A stretch of 64,000 nucleotides of DNA, taken from Ditylenchus dipsaci (taxonomy: Eukaryota > Nematoda > Chromadorea > Rhabditida > Anguinidae). The notes beneath the pieces were generated by a model. The model had not been told where the DNA came from, made no database searches, and saw only the letters and a list, made by a program, of their open reading frames with translations. This document shows, in pieces, positions 11,188 to 21,810 of this stretch. The stretch lies in assembly GCA_004194705.1 (NCBI GenBank), contig SADC01001209.1, positions 233,790-297,789 on the forward strand. The letters are read 5' to 3'. Within the stretch, counting starts at the first letter, position 1, and each line of letters starts with the position of its first letter. A program made the translations under genes and the position numbers.

Positions 11188-13310
11188 TAACACGAGAACG
11201 GCTGACCGGGACAAGCGGACGACCTAGTGCAGTTTTTAACGTAGATCATTTCTGTATATAGGAGTATGGGTTTTGGTATGACACGAAGTGACCCAATAAC
11301 CGGTTTGAAGTGGGTGACCATTTCAAGAAAACCAACAAATCTTTGGAGAGGTGAAAACCACTCTTCTGTAGGCCACATCCCGGACTGTGACAGATCAAAA
11401 TGACCGCTGCAGTTTTTTCTTTCGAATGCATTTATGTGAGCTGCAATATGTTTGCAAAAAGTGGGACAACCAGCGTCCAACTCGCAAAACCACCATTTTC
11501 TGACATGTCAAATTTCCACCTAAGGACGCTCAAGAGCATGTCATAGCCATGTAAAACTGCTTCATGCTTTGTCAATACTTGTAGAGAAATTCAAGAGCTA
11601 CTAAATGAGCAAAAATCAACACATAAATTCGACAAAGGTCACTCAGAAATTACAAGAGAAGAGGTAAACACAGCTGTTTTCCTGGTATTGAAAAATGAAG
11701 GGTACCTGGTTTGGCTTATTTATAACTGAATTTCTTCAAAATTTTTGGTTTCCAATATACTAAAATCATGAGCGTGAAAAATACGACAGAACTAGTGCAA
11801 AGGCTCACAAAATAACAAGCAAATATCACAATATTCAAGCAAAAACAATTTGACCTCAAACCCATACCAAAAAACCACGGGATTTTTGACGAAATTTCAG
11901 GTGGTTATAGGATGGTTTCGTAATTTTCTCAAAATTTTATAGAAGATTTTCAAAAAATAAAAATATCACGTGATAGAGCATGAAAAACTGCATCAGATAC
12001 GACCACGGGTGGACGATTCTGGTTTTATTTCAATAGGGTTGTAATCAGTATTTTCGAACCCGAAATTCGTGCAAATTATATAACAAACGATAGCCAAGAC
12101 TTTAAATAATCTTTTTTTGCTAACGTTTTCAGAATTTTAAAACAGTTGTGTAACATTCAGGCACACTAAAATCAAACCAGAATTGTCTATGGTCCATGAC
12201 CAAGCTACCAGGCCACTCCTTCAAACCTCTCAAAAAGAGAGAAAGCACGGTAATACCTGTGACCTTACAGTAGTATCACATGTAGTTTTTAATGCTCTAT
12301 CACGTGATATCTTTTTTTTTCAGTAAACGCCCTATAAAATTTTGACAAAATTACGAAAATTAAGCCATAACCACCTGAATTTTCGTCCAAAAGCCCCCGG
12401 TCTTAGGTACGGTTTTGAGGTCAAATTGTTTTGGCTTGAATATTGTGATATTTGCTTGTTGTCTTGGGAGTTTTTGCAGTAGTTCTGTCTCATTTTTCAT
12501 GCTGAGCATTTTAGTATATTGGAAACCAAAAATGTTGAAGAAAGTCGGCCAAACAGATACCGTATTTCCTCTAATAAGCGCCCCGGAGCGCTTATTTTTC
12601 AAACCCTCAAAAATTGGAAAATTTGGAATTCTATTTGGAGATTTTTGGGTGCTCAACCAAAATCTAAAAAGTGGAATCGGTAGAAGTTAAGAAAACGTAT
12701 CAAATAGCTTTGCAAAATATTGCTTCTACACTGAGATCCAGACCATCGAAGTCGAGGGGGGGGGCGCGCTTATTAGAGCGGGGGCGCTTATTAGAGGAAA
12801 TACGGTACCCTTCAAATTCCAATACCAGGAAAACAGCTGATTTTATCTCTTCTACTGAAATTTTTGAGTGGCTTTTGTTTAATTTTTGTGCTGATTTTCT
12901 GCTCATCTTGTAGCTCTTGAATTACTCTACACGTATTGACCAAGCACTGAGTAGTTATACACAGCCATGACATACTTTCGATCCGTTTTAAGTGTAAATA
13001 TACCTGGTGATAAAATTATGGATTTTTGCATTGGATGCTGGTTGTCCAAGTTTTGGAAGACAGATAGCAGCTCCCGTACACTCATTCGAAAGAGCAGTTT
13101 CCAGGGTTCTTTTGACGTATTGAATGCATGCATGAAGTTGGAAAACAACTGACTTTTTTTGTTTAACTTGCCTAAAATGGCCGTGAATTTAAAAGCGGTC
13201 ATTAGGTCACTTCATGACTAGCGAAAACCCACACTCCCTTACACAAAAATGATCTACGTGAAAAACTGCACCAGATCGTCCGCTTGTTCCGGTCAGCCGT
13301 TCTTGTGTTA
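11188..13310. mobile_element. 2.1-kb TTAA-flanked foldback, family D copy 1
   Basis: The left end is TTAACACGAGAACGGCTGAC and the right end is the near-inverse ggtcagccgttcttgtgttaa. The arms of about 0.8-1 kb pair with moderate divergence around a spacer near 12000-12285. TTAA at both edges fits piggyBac-type target choice. The right arm is interrupted by a pogo-like MITE at 12558-12807, so this element is older than that insertion. Related copies are at 35050-35500 (partial) and 54867-56513. No transposase is seen. Confidence 0.75.
12558..12807. mobile_element. pogo-like MITE nested in foldback D1
   Basis: Ends TACCGTATTTCCTCTAATAA and ttattagaggaaatacggta, perfect inverses. The inner arms cgccccggagcg / cgctcccgcc-type pair next. 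Inserted in the right arm of the 11188 foldback; the left arm has no counterpart. Confidence 0.85.
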
Positions 13311-14087
13311 AAAAACGTAACTGGACACGAGTTCGGTGTAAGAATTCGGTTTTGCTTAGTAGAAACGTCAAAATCTAAATTCTGCCAAATTATCGGCCGT
13401 TGAATTACATTCCGCATAATTGTTTACCGCAAAATTCTCCCCTTGCCGTAAAGGGTGGCACATTTTTTTGTTAATTTTAAAATTGTTCAAAACGAAAATT
13501 TTTGTTGACTCATTGTTGCGATTTTTTTGTTTGAAAGCCCCTTCAACGGCCGTTTTCCTTGATACCAACTTTGTATTTCGACGTCTTGATTTGCGACACG
13601 AAAAACTCTATTTAAGTGAAAAGATAATTTTCTCGCGTCAACAGGAGGCTTTTTATGTGGCTTGCTAAGTCAAATACGAGAGTCAGGTCCAAATTTATCT
13701 GGAATGCTGCCGAAATAAATCCAAGCAAGATTTTTTACTAAAATGCAATTTAGGAATCTTTTTTCTCAGCTCTAGTTAAAAAAGGTGGCGGAATCCCTTT
13801 ATACCAGACATTTACACTGCTTTTTCAAAATGAGAAAGTCAAAAAATTTCGAAAATCAAAAATCATCTTTTTGCTTAGATATAATTTTCCGTGTCAAAAG
13901 TCGAGACTTAAAATACAAGTTGGATACTAAACGAAACGGCCACTCAAGGGCTACAAAATGAAAAAATATCTCAAAAACAAGTAAACAAAAAGTTGAATGT
14001 TGATAAATTTTAAAATTAACAAAAAATTTGCGCCACCCTGTATTTTGATCCCCGGTCATCACATAAAAGGGTTCAAGTTTTAGCAAA
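13311..14087. other. Upstream region of the 7TM receptor gene, no other gene seen
   Basis: AT-rich sequence with chance open frames. No repeat ends or splice-bounded coding stretch were recognised. The receptor promoter presumably lies at its right end. Confidence 0.4.
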
Positions 14088-17000
14088 ATGAGTAACTCTT
14101 CATTTATTATCTCCTTAAATCTTGTGGAAAATAGTCTGAATCTAGCATTTCAATTTCTAACTGGTATTCTCTTTACAAATATTTTCTTTACTGCTATATT
14201 TAAGCCGAATCGTTTTGTAAATGGCAAAGCTGGCATCTCAGTTACTATGTGGATATTTTTTGTCAATAGCTTCATAAATTCTGTGCTGTCCATACCAGAG
14301 CTTGGTTTTTTATTATGCAATTGGAGAACACCTAACACTGAATACATCTATCCTGTAGATTTTATGTTTTGGCTAGGAATATTTTTACAAAACTATTTTT
14401 GACTTCCTGTGTTGCAGTTTTATTTTTGACTTTAGACCGATTTCTGACTTTAAAGTTAAACATAAGATACGATCAGAATTGGATCAACTTTATAGTATTG
14501 GCAGATATTATTTGTATTATATTACTACTTATTGCAAGCTTATGGATGAATGTCTTGGAAATGCCGAGAAATAACACTCAAAGTGAGTTTTCACAGCACA
14601 ATAAGTGCCTATCGTATTGCTTTGGTTTTTCCGCACGTTTCTTGCTCTCAGGGCTTCTTGATGTTTCTATAGACATGTTTCAAAAGAATTCCAGTTTATT
14701 CTAATAACTTTCTATAGCTCCCTAGTCAATTCGATAGAGACCTTCGACTATTGACTTTCGGACGATTCTTGAGTATTAGACTTGTTTCTTTTTCTGTTGT
14801 TGGAACTTATTGCAATCTTTTAAGGCGCTCCAAAATAAGTAAATTTGGCCACTTTTAGGGAATAAAATTAATACAGTTAATCAACATTAACAAAACTTCC
14901 ATTAAATGAACATGAAACTTAATAAGCACAGCTATTTGGAAATTTTGAATTCGCGCGGGACCACCCTAATTCTGTCAATAATGTTTTCGAATTGTTTTTT
15001 GTTTGCAAGTAAAATTTTTTCAAAATATAGAGCCGTTTAGAGCCCAACGTTGCTCGACATTGCCAGATCGGACGACGTATCCTATTTTCACTGAGCCATA
15101 ACTACTTACGTAAGTAGTTATGTAATTACATGAGCCCGTGTAAAAAGTTTACTCGTAAATAGAATTTAAAGTTTTAATGCACGCAAAAAAAAATTAAATC
15201 AAAAGCATTATGGACGAAATTAGGGTGGTCCCGCGCGAATTCGAATTCCGCCAATTGCTGTGCTTATCAAGTTTCATGGTCCCTTAACGAATTTTCTGTG
15301 GCGTACCAGGATGTCCTGACAATAAAAAAGTCAATCTTATTATGAAGTTATTGAATGTAAAGCGGTCTTGACAATAAAGTTACACTGTTCATGACATTTT
15401 TGACATGACATTTCTGTTTGATTCTTGCTTTCTTTTTGGCTGAATTCACTAAAAAATAAGGTGTCCTCACTAAAGACTGAGCATTCCCATCAACGCATGA
15501 TACGTAAATGTACTTTCTTAAAATATTTGTACTTTTTCGGGACCCCACATCTTTTTATTTTTTGAGATTTTTAGTCAAAATCTTTTATGGTGCTCAAAAA
15601 TCAATAAGCACTAGATAAAATGGCATTTTTGACGAAAAAAGATGACCATAAAAATGACCGTAATTTTTTTGGCCAAATGTACTTTTTTCAAAATTTTCAG
15701 TTACGTACCCTACATAACAAAAGATCCAGATAACGAAATATTCAAACCGTTTCTTTTGAATTCGTTAATAAAAGCGTCGACTGTAGAGATTATGCTGTTC
15801 GATCATTAAATAATTCATCGCCCAGGTTAATGTCTCGAAAATTATCTTTAAAATTTTGCAAATTAAGTTAATCAATCGCAAGCATTTGTCTACCGACTAG
15901 CTAAATTCAAGGTTGCACCTCAACTCTACATAAAGACTGTATTTAGTTCTCTAAATCTGTTGCTAAGTCTGATTTTCTTAATCCAATTGAGGAGTACATT
16001 AAATAAAGGAAATATTGTAAGTTGCCAAGAAAAAATTTTTTAATCGGTTAGTTGAAGTACATTTTTATAACCACATTTTTTATAGAATTTCATAAAAAAT
16101 TTGCTTCCCGAATAGAATCAAATTACCGATTAGAACCAGAAAACATAAAAGTTTACAAGCGCCGGATGTTTTCCGCCGTGGTTTTTCCTTTTTATATATA
16201 TATCAATGTATATTAATATATCAATATATATATCAATTTCAAAGTACTCCTTCCAAAAAGGTCACACCTCAATTTTTCGATCTTCACTTTTATTTTTACA
16301 TGTATATATTTTTTATTTATTCACATTTGATCTATACAAAACCAACCAGTGACCTAACCAGATAGCCAAAACTAACATTGAAAAAAAAAAGAAGAAACGA
16401 AAACTCAAAATTGAAAAATTGGGTTGTGCCCTTTCCGAAGGAGTGCGATTTTAACACCGTCAACGCTCATGCAGCTTAACACATGATTTTTCTACTTTTT
16501 GTCAAAAATTTAATAAAACATAGTTTACTCTGCTGGTTTTTGTCAAAAAGAGGCAGTATATTGCGGTTTGGCAGTTGTTTACTTCGGGGTCCCTCAGTTA
16601 TAATCAACATATTGGTTTGTGCAAAGCCTCAGCTCTAGATTAAGGCCAGTGCAGATTAAGGCAAAATCAAACAATTGTGTTAAAATATTATTGGTCTTTT
16701 GTGAGTATCTAAGTAGTCACTAACTTTAGTAAAAACGTGCTTTTAAAGCAGCCCCCCCCCCCGAAGTAAACGAGTGCCTGCAGTTTTGTTTAAAAAAAAT
16801 CCGGTCAATTTTATGGATAAAATCTTTATTTTGCAACAATCATAAGTATTTTATGTAGCTTTTGTCAAAAACACTTTTTAGAAAAAAAGAGTAGTAAAAG
16901 TAAAAATATTATATTCTGTTCACTTTTAGGGGGCAACATTTTCAGCTCAGTCCCTTCTGCTGTTTTTTCATTGCAAAAAAATAGCTTTGTCCCCACTGTT

Positions 17001-17487
17001 GTTTTGAAAGTAATCATAATTAAGATGATTATGTTAACCATATTCACCATAATCAAAGTATCAATATAACTATAATGGACAGGTGGACCAAGGCATTTTT
17101 CAAGAAAAAAAAAGCAGCAGGGAGGACCAAGGCAAAAATGTTGCCCCCCCCCTAAAGATGAATAGGGCCGTGTACTTTTTGACAAAAACAATTTTTAGAA
17201 AGATAGAGTAGTAAAAGTAACAATATTATGCGAGATTTGCTTCAATATAATGCCTAGTTACGCATTCTTCATTTACTTAATCGTAAGCCTTTCTTTGGTT
17301 TTCCCTACTGCATATTTATAAATTTTCGCTTCAGATCACAGGCAATTCACTAAGCATCTACATTGGTCAATTTGCTGGTCTGTTGAGCTCGATAGACTCA
17401 TTTTGTTGCAGCGCTTTTTACTCATTTATTATGTTAAAATGTTTGCATGCAAACGCAATGTTCCAATTAAGGTGGCAGAAAAGTTAG
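14088..17487 (+). CDS. Seven-transmembrane (serpentine) receptor, one frame break
   Basis: A four-exon model: 14088-14662, 14718-14838, 15868-16016 and 17335-17487. Intron phases agree at all junctions, and the TAG lies at 17485. About 332 residues, normal for a GPCR. Hydrophobic helices run in order: TM1 (LAFQFLTGILFTNIFFTAIF), TM2 (TMWIFFVNSFINSVLSI), TM3 ending in LTLDRFLTLK (a DRF in place of DRY), TM4 (FIVLADIICIILLLIASLW), TM5 (SIRLVSFSVVGTYC), TM6 (FSSLNLLLSLIFLIQL) and TM7 (LLSSIDSFCCSAFYSFIML). The overall look is that of nematode serpentine chemoreceptors, without firm subfamily assignment. The frame shifts by one base within TM3 at the T run 14396-14400: FWLGIFLQNYF is followed, one frame over, by LTSCVAVLFL. 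That means either a one-base sequence error or a recent pseudogene. Intron 2 carries a palindromic MITE. Confidence 0.7.
14885..15292. repeat. Palindromic MITE in the receptor intron
   Basis: Arms of about 70-90 bp pair: left ends in gaattcgcgcgggaccaccc, right begins with its inverse gggtggtcccgcgcgaattc. Outer parts pair catgaaacttaataagcaca with its inverse. Inner spacer about 250 bp, non-coding. Confidence 0.75.
16191..16236. repeat. TA-rich microsatellite
   Basis: Imperfect run of TATA and ATATCAAT units in the receptor's third intron. Confidence 0.7.
16861..17230. repeat. Insertion flanked by about 55-bp direct repeats
   Basis: A stretch containing agagtagtaaaagtaa occurs at both ends (about 16861-16912 and 17172-17229) in the same orientation. 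The middle is a palindrome with G-run and C-run edges (agggggcaac ... ttgccccccccct) and two accaaggca motifs. In the receptor's third intron. Confidence 0.55.
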
Positions 17488-17689
17488 AGCATAATTTAGT
17501 CACACGGAAAAGTCTTTTTTAAAACTAGCTGACAGGGAAGAAAAAGTGTATTACTTAACAGGGAGAAGATTTCAAGGGTAAAGAAAACACTTCGTGTTTT
17601 AAGTAGTTCTAGAGGCTTCTTCGAAGCCTCTTATTTGATAAAAAAGCAGGTGTTCTTGGTAAAGGTATTTTTGGTCACAGGCATTTTTG

Positions 17690-18585
17690 GTAACATGTGT
17701 GGCATAGTTTGTGGAAAATCGGGAATTTGGTCTTATCAAACCCAATTTCCCACACCATTTTACATGAGATAGGCAGGTTTATTTTGATTTGAAAAAATTT
17801 TAATTTTTTAGGCCATCAGGTGGATATCCACCTCGCCAGGTGGTACCGCCCAGGTTCTGGAGTTCTGGTGTGAAAAACCGGAAATTATGTCTTGTCAAAC
17901 CTAATTTCCCACACCATTTTACATAAAATAGATAGGTTTTTTTTGATTTGAAAAAAAATTTAATTTTTCAGGACATCCAGGTGGATATCCACCTGGCCAG
18001 GTGGCACCAACCAGGTTTTGGGGTTCTGGAGTGGAAAATCGGAAATTTGGTCCTAACAAAACAATTCCCTACACCATTTTACATAAGAGAGGGAGGTTTT
18101 TTTTCTGATTTAAAAGAAATTTTTTTCAGGCAATCCAGGTGGATATCCACCTGGATAGGTGCTACCACCAAGGTTTTAGGTTTTGGTGTGAAAAATCGGA
18201 AATTTGGTCTTAAGAAACCGAATTCCCCACATCACTTTTACATAAGATAGGCAGGTTTTTTTGATTTGAAAAAAACTTAATTATTCAGGTTCTCCAGTTG
18301 GTCTTCAGCTGGCCAGGTGGTACCCACCCAGGTTTTGGGGGTTGGTGTTAAAAACCGGAAATTTGGTCTTGACAAACCCGATTTCTTATACCATTTTACA
18401 TAAGATAGGCACGATTTTTTTTATTTTGGAAAAAAATCTTCAGGTTCTCCAGCTGGTCTCCAGCTGGAGACCAGCTGGTCAGGAGGTATCCACCCCAGTT
18501 TTTGGGATTTTGGCACGAGAAATCGCAATTTTGGCCTCGACAAACCCGATTACTTGCACGATTTTACATATAATATCATTATTAG
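17690..18585. repeat. Tandem array of about 150-bp units, each with a palindrome
   Basis: About six diverged units. Each runs from a palindrome of the ccaggtggatatccacctgg type through ggttttggggtt, gaaaatcggaaatttggtct, cccaatttcccacaccattt and tacataagataggcagg to a T-rich spacer. The best palindromes are near 17820, 17980 and 18138; later units drift to ctccagctgg. A single related fragment lies near 2460-2505. Confidence 0.75.
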
Positions 18586-19423
18586 TTTAGCCTTACAACA
18601 ATATTTTTGAAATTCCGTGCGGGACCAACCACGATTATTTCAAGTCCAATTCAGAGGCCAAATTTGACCAAAAATCGTGTGTTTGAGTCAAAACCTCAGT
18701 TTTTCTGGATTTTGGCCAAACCTCAATTTTTCAAACTTTTTTTTTGTTTTGAAGCCCTTGATATTCGGGTGGCGGCTATCGCAGATAGCTTGCAATAAAA
18801 TTGACCAAAAAATGAGCGCTTCATATATTAAAATGCCAAATGAACTTTCGGGAAATGCGCAAAAAATAGTGGTCTAAAAGTAGCCGATTTTTCAAATAAT
18901 TCGGTTTGAGTGCGCCCATGCAATTTATTTTTCGGTTTTTTTTCTAAAAAGTGATTACCACCAAAACAAAGCTGAGATTCCAAATTTCAAACCTTCACAA
19001 TTGGAATTTTTTTTCGACTCTGAATAATTTTTTCCTTCATGAGAAAGTCGAAAAAATTGGGAAAAATCAAAATGAATTTTCCAAAATTTTTTACAAAGTC
19101 GAATAATTTTTGTTAGTATTCTTCCTGTGATCTACACGATATTCTGACTGTCAGATGTGCGAAAATGGAAAAATTGACCCCGAGTAAAAATGTTTAAACA
19201 GCTCGGTTTACCCACCAACTGCGAAACTCGTTAGTTTTTTCTTATGTAGTTCAAACAAATAAATAACATAGAAAATATAATGTTTGAGTTATTATAAAGA
19301 AATATTCAAGTTAAAATTTGACCCTGATAAAGTTTAAAGCAGCGCAATTTTAGTCATGCCAAGCATCTCGACTGAATGTTTTTATTTGACAAATTTCAAT
19401 TTTTTATACTACAGTGTAACTCA
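18586..19423. other. No gene recognised
   Basis: AT-rich intergenic sequence between the tandem array and a MITE. Open frames at 18607-18877 overlap one another and have no coding signature that I trust. Confidence 0.45.
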
Positions 19424-19696
19424 CGGTGCTGGTGCAGAATCGGGTGCAAATCTTGCCTTGGTCCCTCTTGTCAATTTTTCCCATATTTTGCCTTGGTCCC
19501 CCTGTTGTTTTTTAATGTTATTTTAATGTGATCATGGTGATTACGGTGATCATGCTAAACATGATAATTTTAATCACCACAATCTCCTTAATCACCATTA
19601 TCACATTGAAAAAATAACAAGGGGACCAAGGCTAGATATGTAAAAATTAACAGGGGGACCAAGGCAAAATTTGCACCCGATTCTGCACTAGCGCCC
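19424..19696. repeat. Palindromic MITE with 'gcagaatcgggtgcaaat' ends
   Basis: The left arm ggtgcagaatcgggtgcaaa and right arm tttgcacccgattctgcact are inverses. Inside them both arms carry the gccttggtcccc / ggggaccaaggc motif, and the centre is a repetitive gtgatcatggtgatt region. Confidence 0.75.
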
Positions 19697-19697
19697 T

Positions 19698-19852
19698 ACA
19701 GTGAAACCTCGATACGACGAACCTCTGGGTGCCGACAAAAATGTTCGTTATATTAAGGGTCTAGTTATATCTAGGGTATACTGTAAGTCATTTTCCTTAA
19801 TCGCTGGCCAAATATGCATCAAAAAAGGTTCGTTATATCGAGGTTTCAGTGT
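19698..19852. mobile_element. pogo-like MITE abutting the previous repeat
   Basis: Begins tacagtgaaacctcgatacg and ends ttatatcgaggtttcagtgta, near-inverse ends of the CAGTxAAACCTCGATA family. About 155 bp, no ORF. Confidence 0.75.
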
Positions 19853-20339
19853 ATTATATTAATTTTTTTTACAAAATATCTTTGAAAATGGTTAGACGGC
19901 CGAATATTTATAGATTACAGCAGAAATTTACATGATACTGTTCAAATAACATATCTTGGGCTTTAGTTAAACGACAAGCTAAAGATTGGGGCGAAGACAA
20001 TTGAGAAAGTTTAATTTGATTATCCGAATTTTTCCAAAAAGACAATTCCTTCTTAAATCAAATAGTCAAACATACAAAAAAACTAAACATAAAAGTAAAA
20101 GAATTCAGTTACCATTTAGTCAAGACAACATCAAGGCCAAGCTGGTGCTAGACTACTATTATTAGACGGACAACCAACTCCGCTACAATTTAAGCTCTGA
20201 ATATTTTTTCTTGGACAAAAAACACAGTCTCGTGCGTAGTCTGAAACTAACTTTAAAAAATTATGTTTATTAATTTCAAAAATTTCCGCATATCACATAA
20301 TCCACCCTGAAATATGTTGTCAACACTCAGCTTCTCACT

Positions 20340-20790
20340 TAAATTTCAATTTGTTTTCCAGTAGTCGAAATATTCTTTTTTCTGCTGTCTCAACCTCTCT
20401 ATCACAAGGAAGCGGCGGAGGAATTGCATGCCAACTGCCCCTGCTACTCAACAACCCTGTTGCTGCTGATGCTCGTTGCCCCCAAGCAAACAGACTAACA
20501 AATAAGCAAGTCCTCCAAGTTTACCCCCCTAAATCTGCACTTCTCAACAAGTCGCCCTAATTCTCTAGCTGGCTGGTCCTAATAGTCTATATTAGAGCCC
20601 CAATTGTTGGAGGGACAATTGGTGGTGATTGATGGATTGTGCTGCTGCTGCCAGACTTCGTTAGATATATTGTTGGAATGGCAGTAAATGATGTAGGTAG
20701 TGGCGGTGGTGATATATTGGGATATAGATGGATCTAAGCGCTGGAACACACGACTAATCAATATTAATTGGGGTGAGGCCAAGAGGGTGG
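20340..20790. other. GC-richer island with open frames on both strands
   Basis: This stretch is visibly richer in G+C than its surroundings. On the plus strand a frame after a TTTCCAG acceptor (about 20355-20361) reads 65 codons including SQGSGGGIACQLPLLLNN. On the minus strand another frame of about 67 codons (20782 to 20579) is Asn/Gln/Ser-rich (VWQQQHNPSITTNCPSNNWG). I cannot choose between a coding exon on either strand, a non-coding transcript or an old repeat. Confidence 0.25.
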
Positions 20791-21810
20791 ACTTCTTTTT
20801 AGTGTTTTGTTTATCCTTTTTATTTTACCATAGGGTGTCAGGAAATTCTTTTGTTTTTGTTTGCGTTAAAAAAATAACCTATGTATGCTGCTTTGTTTTT
20901 TTGTAATACGTATGGGATATGAGTCACATCTTCGAAGGACAAACATCGGATTACTTTTTAGTAAATTTGCTACATTTGAGCTATACTTAAATGCTACATA
21001 CATTCAAGCCGCATGTTCAATGAGCACTAGCGACTAGAAACAAGAGATTTGCTGTAACGATTAATTCCCTAATCGCAAACACTGTAGTGAAAGCTGAAGC
21101 AGCGATTTTCTGTGGCGTCTAGCAAATTATTGTAGGCACCACGACACTGGGTCATATCTCTATTCACCATTGCTTTATTGAACGTTCGCCTGTTTGAGAT
21201 TCTTAAAGTATTCTTTAAGCCTAACAAATTTTGATCCTTTTTTGTTAATTAAACAAATTTGTTGAATTTTTTCGATTATTTTTTAAGTCTGTAGACTTCT
21301 TCTTTAATGTGATCGTTTTTCAGATTTTAGGTACCATAAAATAACTTTATATTGTGAACTGAAAAATTAAACCCTAAAATGAACCACCAGCGAAATTTTT
21401 TAAAAATTTTCGCTCCTATCTTTATCAGCACTGAATTCTGAAAAAATTCGCCCATCAGCCGGTTTTTAAGTGTCGAGTGTATTGTATTGTGTCCTCGAGT
21501 AATGAAAAAGAAAATTGGTTGTAAAAACAGTATTTTCGCTGCAAAAAAGGTTTTACGTCAACATGGAGGTTCGGTCCTGGATAAAATGTCACTTTTTGAT
21601 ATAAAATTGCTTGCGTTATACCCACAAATTTTTCGTTTATCCCGTGTGTAGACCCTTAATAGACCTCCCATTATACTTTTTCGAAATAAACAGTCATATT
21701 ATTAATTATCGTGTTTGCGAATCTTAGAGTTTATTTCTAGACTTTTAAGAATATCTCTTTGAAAGTATCAGTAATTGAGAGCAAACAAAGGCCCTCATTG
21801 TTTTCTTCAA
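20791..21810. other. Upstream region of the tetraspanin gene
   Basis: AT-rich sequence without a recognisable gene. It should hold the tetraspanin promoter, but no specific element can be named. Confidence 0.4.

Noticed and set aside
16738..17160. G-run and C-run patches as G-quadruplex regulatory sites
   Set aside because: They are single long runs at the edges of inverted repeats, without four spaced runs; assembly slippage is also possible.
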